A stretch of 64,000 nucleotides of DNA from Xanthostigma xanthostigma (GCA_963575645.1 OY754466.1:18764001-18828000); one strand, 5' to 3'; positions 21,903 through 35,924 are shown, counted from the stretch's first letter. Program-made: numbers and translations. The notes: generated by a model not told the origin, from the sequence alone.

Positions 21903-22109
21903 ATGAGTGCAACTGCGACATCGTGGAATAATGAACTTGAGCTAAAACTGACTGAGTGTTAGCAAGCAGAACCCATACTTTGGCAGTCCAAACACAAGGA
22001 CCACAAAAATAAAAATAAGGTGCATGATGCTTGGATGCAAATCAGTGAAATTTTAAATATTCCTGTAATTGATATTAAAAAGATAATTGTAGTACGCTAT
22101 GGCACATAA
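21903..22109 (+). pseudogene. MADF-domain gene remnant, one in-frame stop
   Basis: The frame starts ATG and reads WNNELELKLTEC, a TAG stop, then AEPILWQSKHKDHKNKNK, then AWMQISEILNI and on to a TAA. The LW, DHKNK and AW spacing is that of a MADF domain. It differs from the copy at 14922, so the two derive from different Harbinger families. Confidence 0.7.
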
Positions 22110-22272
22110 CGTCACAGCAGCAGGAACAGTCATATCGTCGTCCATTTTCCTTAAAATCGGGGATGAAACCGCGAAACTTTGCGAGTGTGGATGAACACGT
22201 TTCAAGTGGAGTTCACGGCGCGAATCGCGGCGTGAGTTCGCAGCAAGAATCGCGCGCGAGTGTAGAGCCCGC

Positions 22273-25200
22273 ATACATTTTATTTTCCTTTGACCTCTGC
22301 GTTATATAATAGCGCGGAATTAAAATGACCTCAAATGGTGCAGAAATTTCTTAAATCGATTTAACACCCTGAAAAAAATTGTGGTCGAAGAAACATAAAA
22401 TGAAAAACAGAAAAAAAATTGTATTGGTACTTGTCGAATTGATAACCTCTTTTTTTAAGCATGTTCTGCGATTGCTATATGGGCTATATTAACAAAAAAA
22501 AAATCTGTGACTGTATCTCTTATAGCGTGAGAAAGGTGGCTTCTAACAAAATTTGATGATGCTTCATGTAATAAAAAATACAAACATAGGTACAAATGTC
22601 TGATTTTTGTTTTCTACCACTTCAAAAATCTTGTTTGGTGTTTTACTTACTTTTACTAAGCATTAACAGACAAAATAGTGTTTATTAGGCCGATACCAAT
22701 ATTGCAGTACACATATCGGCGCACACCGATAATAATCGGTTCCCTTCTGTCTTAGCGTAATATATGAACTATATGTTACTAGAGAAGAATTAATCTTTTA
22801 AACAGTTAATTAATTCTTCGAATCGATTCAGTACTCCCTGAGATTACTCGGGACAAACAAAAATTCAAACTTTTCCTTTTTATGTTGGTATAGATATATT
22901 TGTTTTTAAATAGCGGCATCTCTATTTTCGAGGCTTAATCCTTAATTTTATGGCTGCCAAACGCAGTTTGGGCTTCGTATGTATTCATTTTTTCGATTTA
23001 TTGGTATTACCAACTTTCAAAGTTTGAGTATTTCCTGAGAAAATGAACGGTTGCCAACAAGACTGTTAAAAAATTAAAAAACACCCATGTTCAACATTAC
23101 TTGCGTTGTTTTTAAGAAATCCGTGGTTTTATTTTTCAGTACAGTTTTGAAAATATTTGAGAGTTGATCATGCAAGTTTCTAATCGCCTAAATGCTAAAT
23201 ATCTGGTACGATATTTCTAGCCTTTAATCTAGATTTAAGAATGTCATTTGTTTTCAGCTGGAGTTCTTCACTTAGTTGAAACAAATGACATTTTAAATCT
23301 AGTTTTAAGGCTAGATATATCGTATCAGATACTCAGCAAAACGAGCCAACGTGAAGCAAATGTAAAATTCACCTGACGAAAAATTTTAAATCCCTTGCTG
23401 GAACTCATTTGAAATACAGTCTAATAATACTCAAAATATTTTCAACATATTTTATATAATATTTGTCTAATCGAATTTACAAAAAAAAAAAACTTTAAGG
23501 TTAAGTAGTCCACGTCTAGCCGCCTGATCACGTATTGAAATATATTTCACTTCAAAAATGCTTTGAGCCTAAATGAATACAAAGGATCAACGTATTATAT
23601 ATCTTTTGTTTTGACAACACAAACAAAAGAAAATTATCTGCAACTTCGTAAATGCTTGTTTATAATTTTGTAATACGAAATTAATTTGATCATAATTCCA
23701 AAAACTACTGCGAATACGATTAGTGGGCAGTAATTAGAAAACGTCAAGTGACGCTAAAATATCTATTGTCTAAAGAATTATGAATGGTTGTATAATTTGG
23801 AAAACTTGAAACTCAAACTGATTGTCAATTGTTTTTTATTCAAAAATACAGAGCAGGAGCTGTTTACAGAAAAAAAATACAAAGCATGTTTGTTTACCAA
23901 TTACCGTGCCAAATTTTTGGTCGTCGTTTAACCATGATATAACACTAAATTTTTTCCACGAATTTCATGAATTTGGTAGTACATACTAAGTGCAACCTTC
24001 TTCAACAATTTTTATTATAGGAATTTCAATTAGTTTCTATAAATAGTTAGGTATAAACTATAGGCATAAATAATTTCAATATCTTTGGTCTTAAATATCG
24101 TTTAGTCTAAATAAGAGAAAATTGCCACCACAAAGTCTAAAAGTGTTGTTGACTTTTAAAGATAAGCATTCGAAGTCAAACACTTATTTTAATGATATGA
24201 ATTTTTAATTACCAATTATCGATATTAACAGATATTGCTCAGATTATATCGTTGTTGAAAAAGTTTAATATTGTATCTAAATTTATTGAACATTCATGAT
24301 TTCAAAATACTTTCAGAGGTTACCCTATTTTACTCACAATACAGAAATTGTAATGTGACACTATTCCCATCAAAACAAACGTACATAAATTAATTTTTAA
24401 TTTCGGTTAAAAAAATACTGAAAATATTGAGTATTTCTAAATGTAAAAATATTTGCAATCATATAAAGCGAATAAATTATACGTTATTCCACACTACGAT
24501 ATTGTGTTTTTTATTGATCACCGACAAAACACTGTGATAAACCGTCAATTTTTTAATAAAAACTTTTACAGGTATCAATGGCTAAATAATTTCAGACATC
24601 TCAAAAACACTAAACGATCACACCCATGTTTTCAGTTGAAAAAAATACAGAAAAATAACATACAAGACATCACAAACACTTCTATTTATGCAGAGCGTAT
24701 TTCATTTTAACATTTTATTTATTACTTGGTAATTTTACCTTAAAAATGTCGCTTATTAAACAGCCAACAACACTACGTCGGGGTGATTACATTTCGGCCA
24801 TTAATTTCCAACTGTTCATTTTTTCGGTCGCTATACCCGCCAAACCTAACCGTATATTACAAACGAAAAAAGTAGACACTAAACACCAAAGTGTTAACAC
24901 TTAATTTTAAAAACATGTTTTCTTAATTTAAATATAATACATAGTATTAAAATAAATTTACAAATTATTCATGTAAATGCAATTACTGATGTTCAATAAA
25001 TTTAAACAGTGGTCGTAGCCATATTGAACTACGAAGGAGTGACAAATCAAAAACTAAATAGCTTAATATGCATTTTCTTATTTTTAGTTTATTTATCAAT
25101 TAGTTTACATTTAAAATGTATAATAACAAATTGTAAATTTTATTTTGTTATCAATCACTCATCACTTTTATTATTCTGTAAAAATATTATTGGCGGTATA

Positions 25201-26167
25201 TTTGAATGTGTATTAATGGCTTGTTTTATTCTGTAAATTTTAATCGTAATTTATAAGTTATTTTTATTTCATTATAATATAATTTCAAAGTTAATATTTG
25301 AACATCCCTTAATTAGATTAAAATGCAGTAAATTATATGGAGAAATCTCTATGTATTTTTATTAATAAACGCTTTTATTTAGCTTGACTCCGTATATTTC
25401 TTTATATCTTCTTTCAAATCACTTTTACTCCATACTCAGAAACTAAATATAATTTAAATTTATTAAAAATTAGCAGCTCAATCCGGCTTCGCCCGGATTT
25501 GTAAATTGTTTAAGTGTATGTTCTCTGATTGTCTATTAAAGCTTGACATATAGAATATTTTACACCTTCACCCTCATGTATAAGAAAAAATAAGAAAATC
25601 GCGACTCTCCCTCCCAACTGATGACTTAAATTTAAAAAATAAATAGTGTTTTTGAGATCAAGGAGCTTTAAAATAGTGGGAAGTTTGACGGCTGGCCTTT
25701 ACAGTCAACTGTTTTTCAGATTTTTTTATCTTACATAGGTACCTATAAGATTCAAAATATCTCCTTGCTCTCTTTGTCAGAAAAAAATTAAGAAAAAATT
25801 GAACCCCCGCTTCATAAGCCTGTTTGCGTAATACTTGAATTATAAACAGATTGAAAACTTACCTTATTAATTAGACGTTATTATCAAAGACATTCATCAT
25901 ATTCCCCTGTCCGGAACCGTTTCGGATACCAGATTCCAAAAGTTAACGAGTTTTCCCCTAGATTTGTTATAATCAACAAGTTTTATATTTCAACTTTTTA
26001 TATAAAAATATAAATAGGTATATCAATGATTTTGAGGTATTTTCTGCTATTCTTCAAACCTTTTGTGTCCTACAGTAAAGAGAAGTTAAAGTTTTAAAAA
26101 GACACATTATTATACATATATCGCAATGACGTGATGTGTTTTTACTTTGTGTTAAATTGTTTCTAAA
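22273..26167. other. Intergenic, AT-rich, with a hairpin at 23201-23330 and a Helitron-like end at 25475-25505
   Basis: No gene. At 25475-25505 the minus strand reads CCGGGCGAAGCCGGATTGAG then GCTGCTAAT, a hairpin plus CTAA ending like Helitron 3' termini; the other end is not clear. The Met-initiated frames here have no family resemblance. Confidence 0.5.
23201..23330. repeat. Fold-back of the CTGATA family, copy 1
   Basis: ATCTGGTACGATATTTCTAG is mirrored by CTAGATATATCGTATCAGAT, with internal AATCTAGATTTAAGAATGTC. It shares the AATCTAG(A/T)TTTAA motif with 30704-30883 and 48644-48970. Confidence 0.75.
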
Positions 26168-26665
26168 CAGAGCTGAGAAAAGCTTCTAATAATGCTTTAA
26201 GCAAAGTGCTTATAGCATTTTGCAAAGCACATGCTTCACACTTAATGCTTAGAGTACTTGCATAAAAACTTCCTACTTATTAAGCATTAGGGATGCTTGA
26301 CACGCATTTTAAAGACTTAACACTTTCGATTCTAATTAATACATATTTCGTTTATTTTTATAACTCTTATTTTGTTTGACTTTAGAGATCAATTTCTTTG
26401 TTTAAGCTCAAAATTTTCTATCGATTAGAAATAAGTATTGTTCATATCCAAAATTTATACAATAACCTAACGTTGGACTTGGAAGTTAAGATTTAAGTGG
26501 TTACATTAAAATGCTTATTGTAAAAAAATTTTAAGCACTTGAGTAGGAACTCGGTGTTTTAAAAACATTTTGAAAAATGAAAGTACTTGTTGCTTGAATA
26601 AATCTAGCATTTACGAAACTGCTCGATGCTTCAAGCACTTAGGTTTGGTACTTTTCCCAGTTCTG
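26168..26665. mobile_element. hAT-type MITE with perfect 8-bp target duplication
   Basis: TTTCTAAA flanks both sides exactly. The ends are CAGAGCTGAGAAAAGC and, inverted, CAGAACTGGGAAAAGTAC. The interior is rich in AAGCA/TGCTT words (AAGCACTT, AAGCATT) near both ends, probably subterminal transposase-binding repeats. No transposase is present. Confidence 0.88.
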
Positions 26666-28581
26666 TTTCTAAACATAATACACGAATATGAATTCCTGGT
26701 CAAAATTAACGCATCACTGTTTAAATTGTTTAATTTGTTTTCTGATGAAACCGAAGTAGGTAAGCTTCGATATCACCGAATTATCGTTAACAAATCTGAC
26801 GAAGACCTGGTCTTACGTTTGCTACCTGCAATATGTCTGCAAGAGAACAATTTGGCGTTCTGTGGCCCGCACTAAATTGTGAAGATATTGCAGACAGCAA
26901 AGCTTTGTCCACGTAAAACATGGTGTTATAAAAATAAAACACAGAATATAAAAAAGTTTTATTTTATATTTTCAGAAAGTAATACATAAATACACTATCA
27001 ATATTAAATAACAGCATGCATTCAAGATAGTATACTTAATATTTAGACAAATTCTGATAATGTCACAATCGTATATTTATTATTTCTCATTACTTTAGCC
27101 CTCTGTTCACATTAGCGCAAGAACAGTTCGCTCAATACTCAGCAATAATAGCCAACGTGCATGAGCAAACAGTTGTGCACTTGAAAAACAAAACAAAAAC
27201 GAACAGTTGACTTGAGGGTAACTTATCTATGTGTTTTGACAAAGTTATTATATATAGGTGCACGTTTTAATGAATGGCAGCTTATTTACATCCGTCGTCA
27301 GAAATTACAAAATATAATTATAGAAACATACACTGATAAACTGCAATCAGAGATGTCCGGTCATTTCCCTATTTTGAGTCACGAAAAACAAAAGAATATA
27401 TTTACAAAAATCCGTATTTGTATTAACTTTCAAGGGACCTTTTAAATCTGCGACAATTTTATAGCTGGTAATCTTTAAGCTTTCCCGCTAGAGGCGCAAG
27501 TATTACTTTTCACTACTTCAAATGTTAATATCTGCAGCGTTCTGTTGTTAGATTTTGACAGATGAGCTCACCGTTGCCATCTCGCGGAATATTTCCACAT
27601 CGTCAGCCCCATTAGAAAAATTCGTAACGCGAACACGCTACAACAATCCGTAAATAAATTATCTACTTGAAGTTCCTGAATAAAAGTCCTTAAAAGTGCA
27701 TACAAATACGGAATGCTAAAACATTTATACCAATACCTATATCATTATAAATATTGTTATTACTATTTTTCCATAAATTATTTATATGATCAACAAAATA
27801 TTAGTACACTATTGATAAGGTTTGCTTTTAATTTTACTATTGCGGTACCACTTAATGACACATTTTTAAACTTATTAAGTACTTCTGTAATATGTGTGAA
27901 AAACAAATGCAAGCACAGCGTTTAAAACAAAATGCAAATAGAAATCTTTAAAATAGGACTAAATACACTTTTAACATCCCTTATTACGAAAAATGTTAAA
28001 ACAAAATTATCAAATAAATTATTCACAATAGGTATACGCGATGACTAAATAGATAAAAATAACGAAAAAGTTTAATAGTATTTTGTTTATGGAAACCATT
28101 TGTTAGAAGTACAAATTTTCAACATGGAGTACGGATTTCTATCAGTTATTTTTCAATTAGTTTGTTGTGACATGCAGATGTTTTGTTTTAAACAACTGCT
28201 ATCAATAAGTGCCTACGTCACAGGAAACTAAAAAAAAAAACTAAACCATTTTTAAAATAAAGAAAGGAAATCAAATGATAACCGACTAATAATTGTTTTT
28301 ACAGAGTTTAAGTTATTGACTGATTTTTCAAATTATTTATTAGTTAATTGTTATGAAAAAAGTAAACTAACAATGTCAGGTACAGTTCAGTTTCAAAAAA
28401 TATAATACTTATTGCCAATATTACAAATATAACTCAAAAGATGTTTTAAAAAAACAGTAGATAAGGTTGGTATGGTCTGAACGCATATGCGGCGAGGAAA
28501 GGTCTTCACTTAAATAACGAGATAAAGCATTGGCTGGGACGAGAACATGACGTGATTAATCACGATTTAAACCATTATTAA
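26666..28581. other. Intergenic AT-rich sequence, nothing recognised
   Basis: Only short chance frames. The frame at 26570-26875 spans the hAT right end and so is not a gene. Confidence 0.5.
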
Positions 28582-28840
28582 TACTCCTATATTGCTAGTT
28601 CCCGTAAGTGGTAGTGCTGCTCACCAAGAGAGACAGCAACTGCATACTTCTATTTCACTTATTTATACTCGATCCGTTATGCGCAAGCGTTTATGACTGG
28701 AATAGGGAAGAGAGCAAGTGCATGCTCCATTTTGGACATGCGCATAGCATTTGAAGTCTAAATGATAGAGACAGACGTATGTATGTCTGCATCGTTGGGT
28801 CGTTATGCTTTTCTATACCCCTACTAGCAATATAGGAGTA
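28582..28840. mobile_element. TTAA-flanked MITE, perfect 18-bp inverted ends
   Basis: TTAA is present on both sides. The ends TACTCCTATATTGCTAGT and ACTAGCAATATAGGAGTA are exact inverted copies. A TTAA target suggests a piggyBac-like origin, though the palindromic TTAA makes the exact boundary ambiguous. The 259-bp interior has no coding content. Perfect ends suggest recent activity. Confidence 0.75.
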
Positions 28841-31800
28841 TTAAGTATATGATTTTAACCATATAGTTTTAACACATTCATGCAGTGACGGTAACGAGCA
28901 ACAAACGTCCTAGTGTTGTAATTATACCAATGTCATGTCACGTGCGGGACAGAACGGATTGTACATCGACGATGTTTTTTCACGTTTCAGTTCTGTTCGT
29001 GCTCCTTCCCATATATTTTGTTGCTATGCTTTTATACGTAACAATGTTAAATAATATTCCGTTCCGTCTGGGATGAGAAAAAATCATATATCGTATGCTA
29101 AGACCTTAAATCTGTGTCAGTTTTGATGATTCTTATTTAAATGGTTCACATTTCTGATATTTTCACCGCGAGTATGAGATAAAATGTTTTCAAAAAAAAA
29201 ATTATTAGTTTTTCAGATTTTGAACAAACTCAAATAATAAAACTTGTTCTTCGATATGAAATTTTGGAATACATGACCTAATTTTTATAAAACTTCCTCC
29301 AAAAATTGTAAACATTTTCAATAATTATTAATGGATATAAATTATAAACTGTTCAATAATTTAAATGATAAAACAAAGTTCTGAAGCAAATATTTGAAAA
29401 TTAGGTGCATCTATTTGATCATTATTGTTTATTTATGAATTATATTATAAAGAAAAAGAAAGATAATTTCTAAATAATGATTGAAATATGCTGTAGCAAA
29501 TTTTTTCAACTGTGCAAAAAACAAAATAAAATACATCTGTGATATTGTAACATTTTCATATTTTGAATTATTTTGGTAACTAATTTATTATTAAATTATG
29601 TCAAGTTTGACAAATACACAAAAACATTAAAAATAAAAATTTACATTGAACAATATAAGATTATATTAATTAGGGTGAATACAGATTGATAGGAATTAAA
29701 TTGTTTTTGATACAATGTAACAAATGCCATTGCATAAAACAAAACACCAACGATATTTTTGTTTTGTGCAAATATTACATTTATACCTGAAAATTACATG
29801 GACCAAAATGCCATTATTCATTATTATAATAATTTGTCATTATTATTTAAAATTCTGTACCTACACAAAATAAGAAACTGTATTTAAATTATATGACAAA
29901 GAGGTTAATTATTTCATTGTTTCAAAACGCGCCATTTTTTTATCCAAACAAAAGCTAACGTGAACAATTTGTATACATTATAGAAATTAGAAACAATTTT
30001 CGCGCATGACGAAAAAATTTTGCTATTACTTATAAATTAAAAAATGTACAAATTTGTACTAATTATTATTAGGTCTCTACCAAATTTAAAAATTCTAACT
30101 AAAAAACAACAATTATATAAAAACAGAAGAATTATAAACAAAAAAACTCATAATATTTCGATGAGTAGTCCATTCTATTTACATATTTAGACTTAGGATG
30201 TATGGTTAATGGTTATGTAACCTTAGTTTTTTTTTGTTTTTCTTTTTTTTTTTTGTTTAGTGCTGTTATATCATTAATGTATTAAATAAAAATTGCGTAA
30301 CACGTAACGAATTTTTAAAAATCCCCAAACCCTTTGAATAAATATCTGTCTACATCCCTGATAAGAATATTATTTATTATTAATTATATATCTAATAGCG
30401 ATACATAAAAGTATTTTTTTAACTACAGACACAAGAAAACCTATGATTGTCCACCTTGTTTTTTTTTTTTGTTATAGAGGTGGGTTACGACAATAAATAA
30501 TTTGCAATTTATTTAGTGGATAGAATAGAAAATTTGTACCGTCTGATCCACATTTTTTATTTCAATTTTATTTATGTCAATCAGTATGTTAATTTCCCTG
30601 TTTATATTTTAAAACAAAAAGCATTTGAAGCTGTGAAAGAAACAAAGCAAAGTGTCTGTAACACTAGTACATTTTGTGAAAAGTATTTGCAATAACAATC
30701 AGTTTCTGATATGACTTTCAGGTTTAAATCTAGATTTAAAAGTTCTGTCCAAGCTGTCTGAGAACGGTAACAGAACCGTCACAGTCTTGCGCAGCAGCTC
30801 AAAAACCGAAACAAACAGTTCCGTTTTAGCTACTGCAAAGACGTTTCTCAGACAGCTTGGAACAGAGCTAAAGATATCAAATTAGCAATTGTTTTCAACT
30901 AACTTACAGAAACCCAGCAATGATGCATTAATTATTGCACTATTTTAAAACACTAAAATTGGATTAAACTTCAATTTTCAAAACGCAATAATAATAATTT
31001 TAAAGTTACGACAAAAGACACATTTCTGAATTAAAAAAATACCTACGCTGTAATTGTTAGCATTCAAATTTCAATTTTAGTGCAAGATTTCTTTTCCTCG
31101 CATTTCGAAAAAACCTAAATTATGTTTAATTTTAAAGTGACTAATATCATAATTTTCAAATTATTCAAAATGCGAACAAACTATTTAGATAATTGTTTTC
31201 CCCACCTCATAAACTTACAAATATTTATTTTATCTAATATAGTAAATAATTACATAATAATTTTATAGTGTATAGATATATTAAGCGAGAAATATTTTTA
31301 CAGGAAAACTTGACTTTTTTGCAGTAGAATATAATTAAACAAATAAAGCTATTTAACTTACCTTCAAATAACATTTCAATTCAAAGTCACTATTTAATAA
31401 TAACAAAGAAAACAACTGCACGCTCAAAAAAAACTGTCATCTGTTTAATAAATGATTGCGAACTGAGCTGACAGATCATGATTTGTTTTGTAATAATGTG
31501 ACATACCTACATGAATTATGTAATGTAAAAAACATAACCAAATGACGATTATCTGTGACTTCAATTGTTTTTACCTTTCTGTGAATGCATCATTAGACAT
31601 TTGACGATCACGCATTTTTTGGTACTTTACTGTTCTTCGAATGTTGTTTCAGTGAAAGTATCTGAAAGCGCGATCGCCAGTGCCGATTCTTTCCGTTGCT
31701 GCGAAAAATAGACAATAATGACTACTTTTCACACTCTGGATTAAAATTTAAAAATCTGTCACAGCTTTCTAAACTAAAACAAATGAAGATCGTATCGACA

Positions 31801-33850
31801 TTGGCTTATTCATTTTTTTCCACGCCGAGATAAACGTAGTTTATGAAGAAAAAATAATTTGTTAATAATAAAATATTGGTACAGTTATCCAGTTAAAATT
31901 GTTTTCGCGGGATCGCAAAGTATTTTAAAACAATGGATACACGATTTTTTACTTGTTTTTCATACAGTAATAGATGCATCTCTCTAAATATCTATACACC
32001 TTACACGAAAATATTGGTATATCTTTATCTATTTGATACTTTTTTAAAAATTAATTTTAAAAATCTAGATTAGAGTACCTACTAAATATATCCATAAGAC
32101 TAAACGCTGTATGTAAATATGTACTTTTGTTTTCATTTCTATTTTGTTTTTTTATGTTTAAACATGTAACACATTTATATGCACATAAAAATGCACGTTT
32201 TGAAATTATTATGCAAATGAAATAGTGACAAATGACAACTGCAACTAGAATTACTGTCTGCTATATTCAAGAATCGTACACATTTTAGTACGATATGAGT
32301 TAGAACTAAAATGGGGCAACCGATACATTTTTGTAAATATCTCTTCATTCATTTCTCATATTAAAATATTTTTTTTATTTTGTTAAGGCTACCCAACTGT
32401 TAGGGTTATCTGGACCTAATATCAATTCATTTTTCAATTGATATTTCCACTAGTTCAAAGATTAGAACCCTAGGGTTATGAAAAAGTCATATAAACAACG
32501 GTATCTTTACCACTTCGGCTATCGAAATACCAAATAAATTTACAAGTGCATTTACGATATATAAAATTGGCTCGTACTTTTTAAAAATCTGAGCGCCGAT
32601 AAAAACCCTTTGTCTCAAAATATCTAAAGACAACTCTAATTGCAGATCAGTTATAATGTAAATTATTTCAGTGGAAATTCTATAACATCCCGTAAGCAGT
32701 TGCTTTTATGTGCTTTTATCGTTGCACGGTTTTTTAGGCAACAAATTGTCTTGTTTAAAAAACATTTGTAGCTCATTAAAAAAAACCAATTGTGTAAATC
32801 CGTGGATAATTTTTAATTGAAAATGTTAAGTTTGTACTTATCTGATTTGACTACTTAAACATAATATCTAAATATTTTCTTTTTTAACCCTGTTCCACAT
32901 TTGTGCGCAATGTTTTATAAAAAAAGTGCACACAAATACGCTCTAGAAGAATTTGTCGTTACTAAATAGTTGCTTGACACTTCACTATTTTAATGTTTCC
33001 ACTTTCTCTACTCTCAACTCTGATTATTCACGCGATTTTCGACTTTTAAAATAGATATGATCAGGTCAATTTAAATCCGGTTACATAAAATGAAGATGGA
33101 CACAAAACAAAAAGCTTTCAGCAAACATCGCTAACAACCATTCTTTGTGACTAGTTCTTTCTGCAAAGATTGATTATAGATGTTCGGCAGCTGTCATTGA
33201 CGTCTATACAACGAGCAAATGGATATCAATTTTCATAACAAAACTCATCTAGATCAGTCTGGGTCTATTCAAATATTTACAAGTAATGATCGAGTAATAC
33301 TAAAAATAAATCAACATTCTGCAGTGTAAATCCTTCGCGAGAACAAATTTTGAGAATGCATCGTAATATTCAATGTTCTCTAACTTCCCTCGATGAAACA
33401 CATTTTTTCCTGGCATTTTTCGAGTCGTATCATGATTCCGGCAATAATAAAGGCCTGTGTTGGATTGGATCGACATATTGCACCTGACAGTTCAAATAAG
33501 TTTGCTATCGTTGCTCTTAAAACGCGAAATTTTAACATTTTCTAGTATACAAAACTAAAGGTACGTATCATTTTCGCGCATTTCTACTTATCGGTTCGAA
33601 TTGAAGTAATCGCCCGCGATCGTTTTTGAATGGACTTTTTTGTACTGGAAAACAAAGATAAAAAAGTAATCGATAACAAAATAAAATTGTCTCCAAACAA
33701 CATTTGTTTGTCCAACTGATTAATCGCGTTTAAAGTTTTCAATTTATTTACACCAAGAGTAACAGTCTACTCACACCATAAGCACTAGGTGTGATGATTT
33801 ACTTCAACCGCATGAACTATGACTTACACTATGTACACTAAGTGTTATAT
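28841..33850. other. Intergenic, very AT-rich, with one hairpin (30704-30883)
   Basis: Nothing gene-like on either strand. Homopolymer T runs at 30220-30260 and 30455-30470. A CG-richer patch at 31660-31710 (AAGCGCGATCGCCAGTGCCG) is not linked to any gene I can see. Confidence 0.5.
30704..30883. repeat. Fold-back of the CTGATA family, copy 2
   Basis: Left arm contains TCTGATATGACTTTCAGGTT, AAATCTAGATTTAAAAG and CCAAGCTGTCTGAGAA; the right arm mirrors TTCTCAGACAGCTTGG and ends at ATATCAA. Confidence 0.75.
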
Positions 33851-34155
33851 TAGGTGTGTTTATTGGTAAGTTCTGAGCTAATTCTGAATTCCCAATTACG
33901 TCTGTTGGCACTACAGAACTTGTCGGACACAAATGCGTGTTTGCAGGTCAAATTCTCGAACTCTTCTGACTGTTTGAACCAGATTCTAGCAATTCTACAG
34001 TGATAGAACTGCCAAAAGCTTAGAATTGCTAGAACTGGGTTCAAACAGTCAGAAGAGTTCGAGAATTTGACATGCAAACACGCAGTTGTGTCCGAAGAGT
34101 TCTGTATTGCCGACTGACGCCTCGGGAATTCAGAACTTGCCGCCAAACACATCTA
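33851..34155. repeat. Hairpin, about 135-bp arms
   Basis: TAGGTGTGTTTATTGGTAAG and CGCCAAACACATCTA bound mirrored arms that share CTCGAACTCTTCTGACTGTT and TTGAACC. The minus-strand 100-codon frame in it is formed by the palindrome. Confidence 0.85.
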
Positions 34156-35924
34156 TTTTGTAAAAGAATCAAAAATAAATAAAAAAAACTCAAAATTTTT
34201 TCGCTGCTGCTTTAAGCCGCGAGCTTTCATTTGTCACTGTTAAACGAGGAGGTTAAAATTTCCACTTGTTTATAAAAGAAAATAGGATTCATTAAACAAA
34301 TGACATGCTAGGTTGTAAACAAAGCAAGAGAAAAAAAAGAGTATAGTTGTCCTGTAAGATACTCTTTGGGTATCGTGCATATAAAATCACTGTAGTCCAT
34401 CCTTAAAGAGTGTAGAGTATTAAATAATTGTTTTCACAGAGATTCCAGTGATGCCATTTAGGTTTCCAAATTCAGCTGAAGGCGAGTAATCAATAAACTC
34501 GACTGTTCTGATTATATTTAATATATTTTTATAAATTGTAATAAACAGACAACGTTCAAAGCAGTCTTAAAGTTTATAGGTTATTAAGATTCCATCTGAA
34601 TTTAGGAATTATTTAAAAGAAGGCTACGAACCTACCAGATAGTACCGCTGAAATCTCAAAAACAATGATTTATTACTCTACACTATTTTCCGACGAACTA
34701 TAATAGGCTCGAGACGTCACACGTTACTCCGTCCACACTACAACAAAAGGCCGGCAGCGATACGAAGGATTTTGACATTGACCGATCTCTGTACGAGACG
34801 TAACAAATAGCTACGTTCAATCTGTTAAAATAGATCTTACAAGTTCCAAAAAAATACTAAAATGCCAGGATTATCTGGAGTCAGTACCGATTCATATTTT
34901 TTTTAAAATGCATTGAAATTTCAAACAGGACTTCGACTATTTTTATGTCTTTTGAAGCGTATGACCATTTCTAGAAATTTGAACGTACCTTTCTATTGCA
35001 TCTGTAAACATTTAGTATCTATTTCGACCATCGTAAAACGACGGCAGCGCTGTGAAGTTAGTTGAAACGCCATTTTATGTGGGGCAATTGTGCTAATTTC
35101 GTAACTTATAATAACCGAGACAAATTGTCTCTCGTGAAGAACTGCTAGATCTGTGCCATTGTAGTATAGGTCTGTGTAAAAATAGACCATTAGTATTAAT
35201 TAGGTACTGTTAAAATTAAATCAATATATTTTTGCAGTTCTAAGACGAGTGTATCAAACCGATGTAAAAATACAGAGAAATATTAAACCGCGGTGTCGTT
35301 TAAAATGGCTACCGACACGACGCCAACAGCTCAACTTACGAGAGCCGATACGCGTTTCGGCAGTACGGAACGGAGACGACGTCTTGAGCCCTGGTCGTTA
35401 TAAATGTTTCAATAAAAAATAAATCATACATAATACTTAAATGTTTAATAGAAGGACACTCATAAATTGTTTTTTATATATTACTTTGTATATATTTATT
35501 AATAACTTCCGAACATAATTTATATCAAATAAATTCAGCTTTCAAATAAACATGAAAAATAACAACCATACATACAAATACAAAAATATAATAATTATTC
35601 TAAAAAAATTGCTTTCAATAATTTTTAAAAATTACATACGGTCAATTAATTCAATATTTCACATGATTCGGCGTTCTTTCATACAAGTCTGCTGAGCGAT
35701 TTTATTATTAATTTAAAAAAAACATTTCAAAAACGAAAACATGTCGACTTTTTTATTAATCAATGCGCAGAAACGTTAAAAGCATTTGAATGTCGGCCAG
35801 CCGTTAAGTTAAGGTTTGACTTGCAGTTTTAACAAACGAACGGCGCGCATTACAATAATAGACTCAGCTGACAACAGCTTAACGGCTTCGATTCAAAGCG
35901 AACAACGAACACAAAGAAGAGTTT

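Larger units (their letters stand above)
21303..22272. mobile_element. Harbinger-like element with MADF remnant, interrupted by a MITE
   Basis: The ends GCGGGCTCTACACTCGCGGC and, inverted, GCGGGCTCTACACTCGCGCG match. The flanks are TTA and ATA (one mismatch for a 3-bp duplication). The interior is CG-rich near the ends, holds a MADF remnant (21903-22109) and is interrupted by the AAGTGAAAC MITE (21539-21865). Confidence 0.7.

Noticed and set aside
26570..26875. 101-codon plus-strand frame
   Set aside because: Crosses the right boundary and target duplication of the hAT MITE, so it joins element and host DNA.
33850..34152. 100-codon minus-strand frame
   Set aside because: Produced by the two arms of a hairpin; the N- and C-terminal halves are complementary copies of one sequence.
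34707..35392. Possible transposon with GGCTCGAGACGTC ends
   Set aside because: Only about 13 bp of inverted match, no target duplication, and the right side may instead be a promoter or exon.
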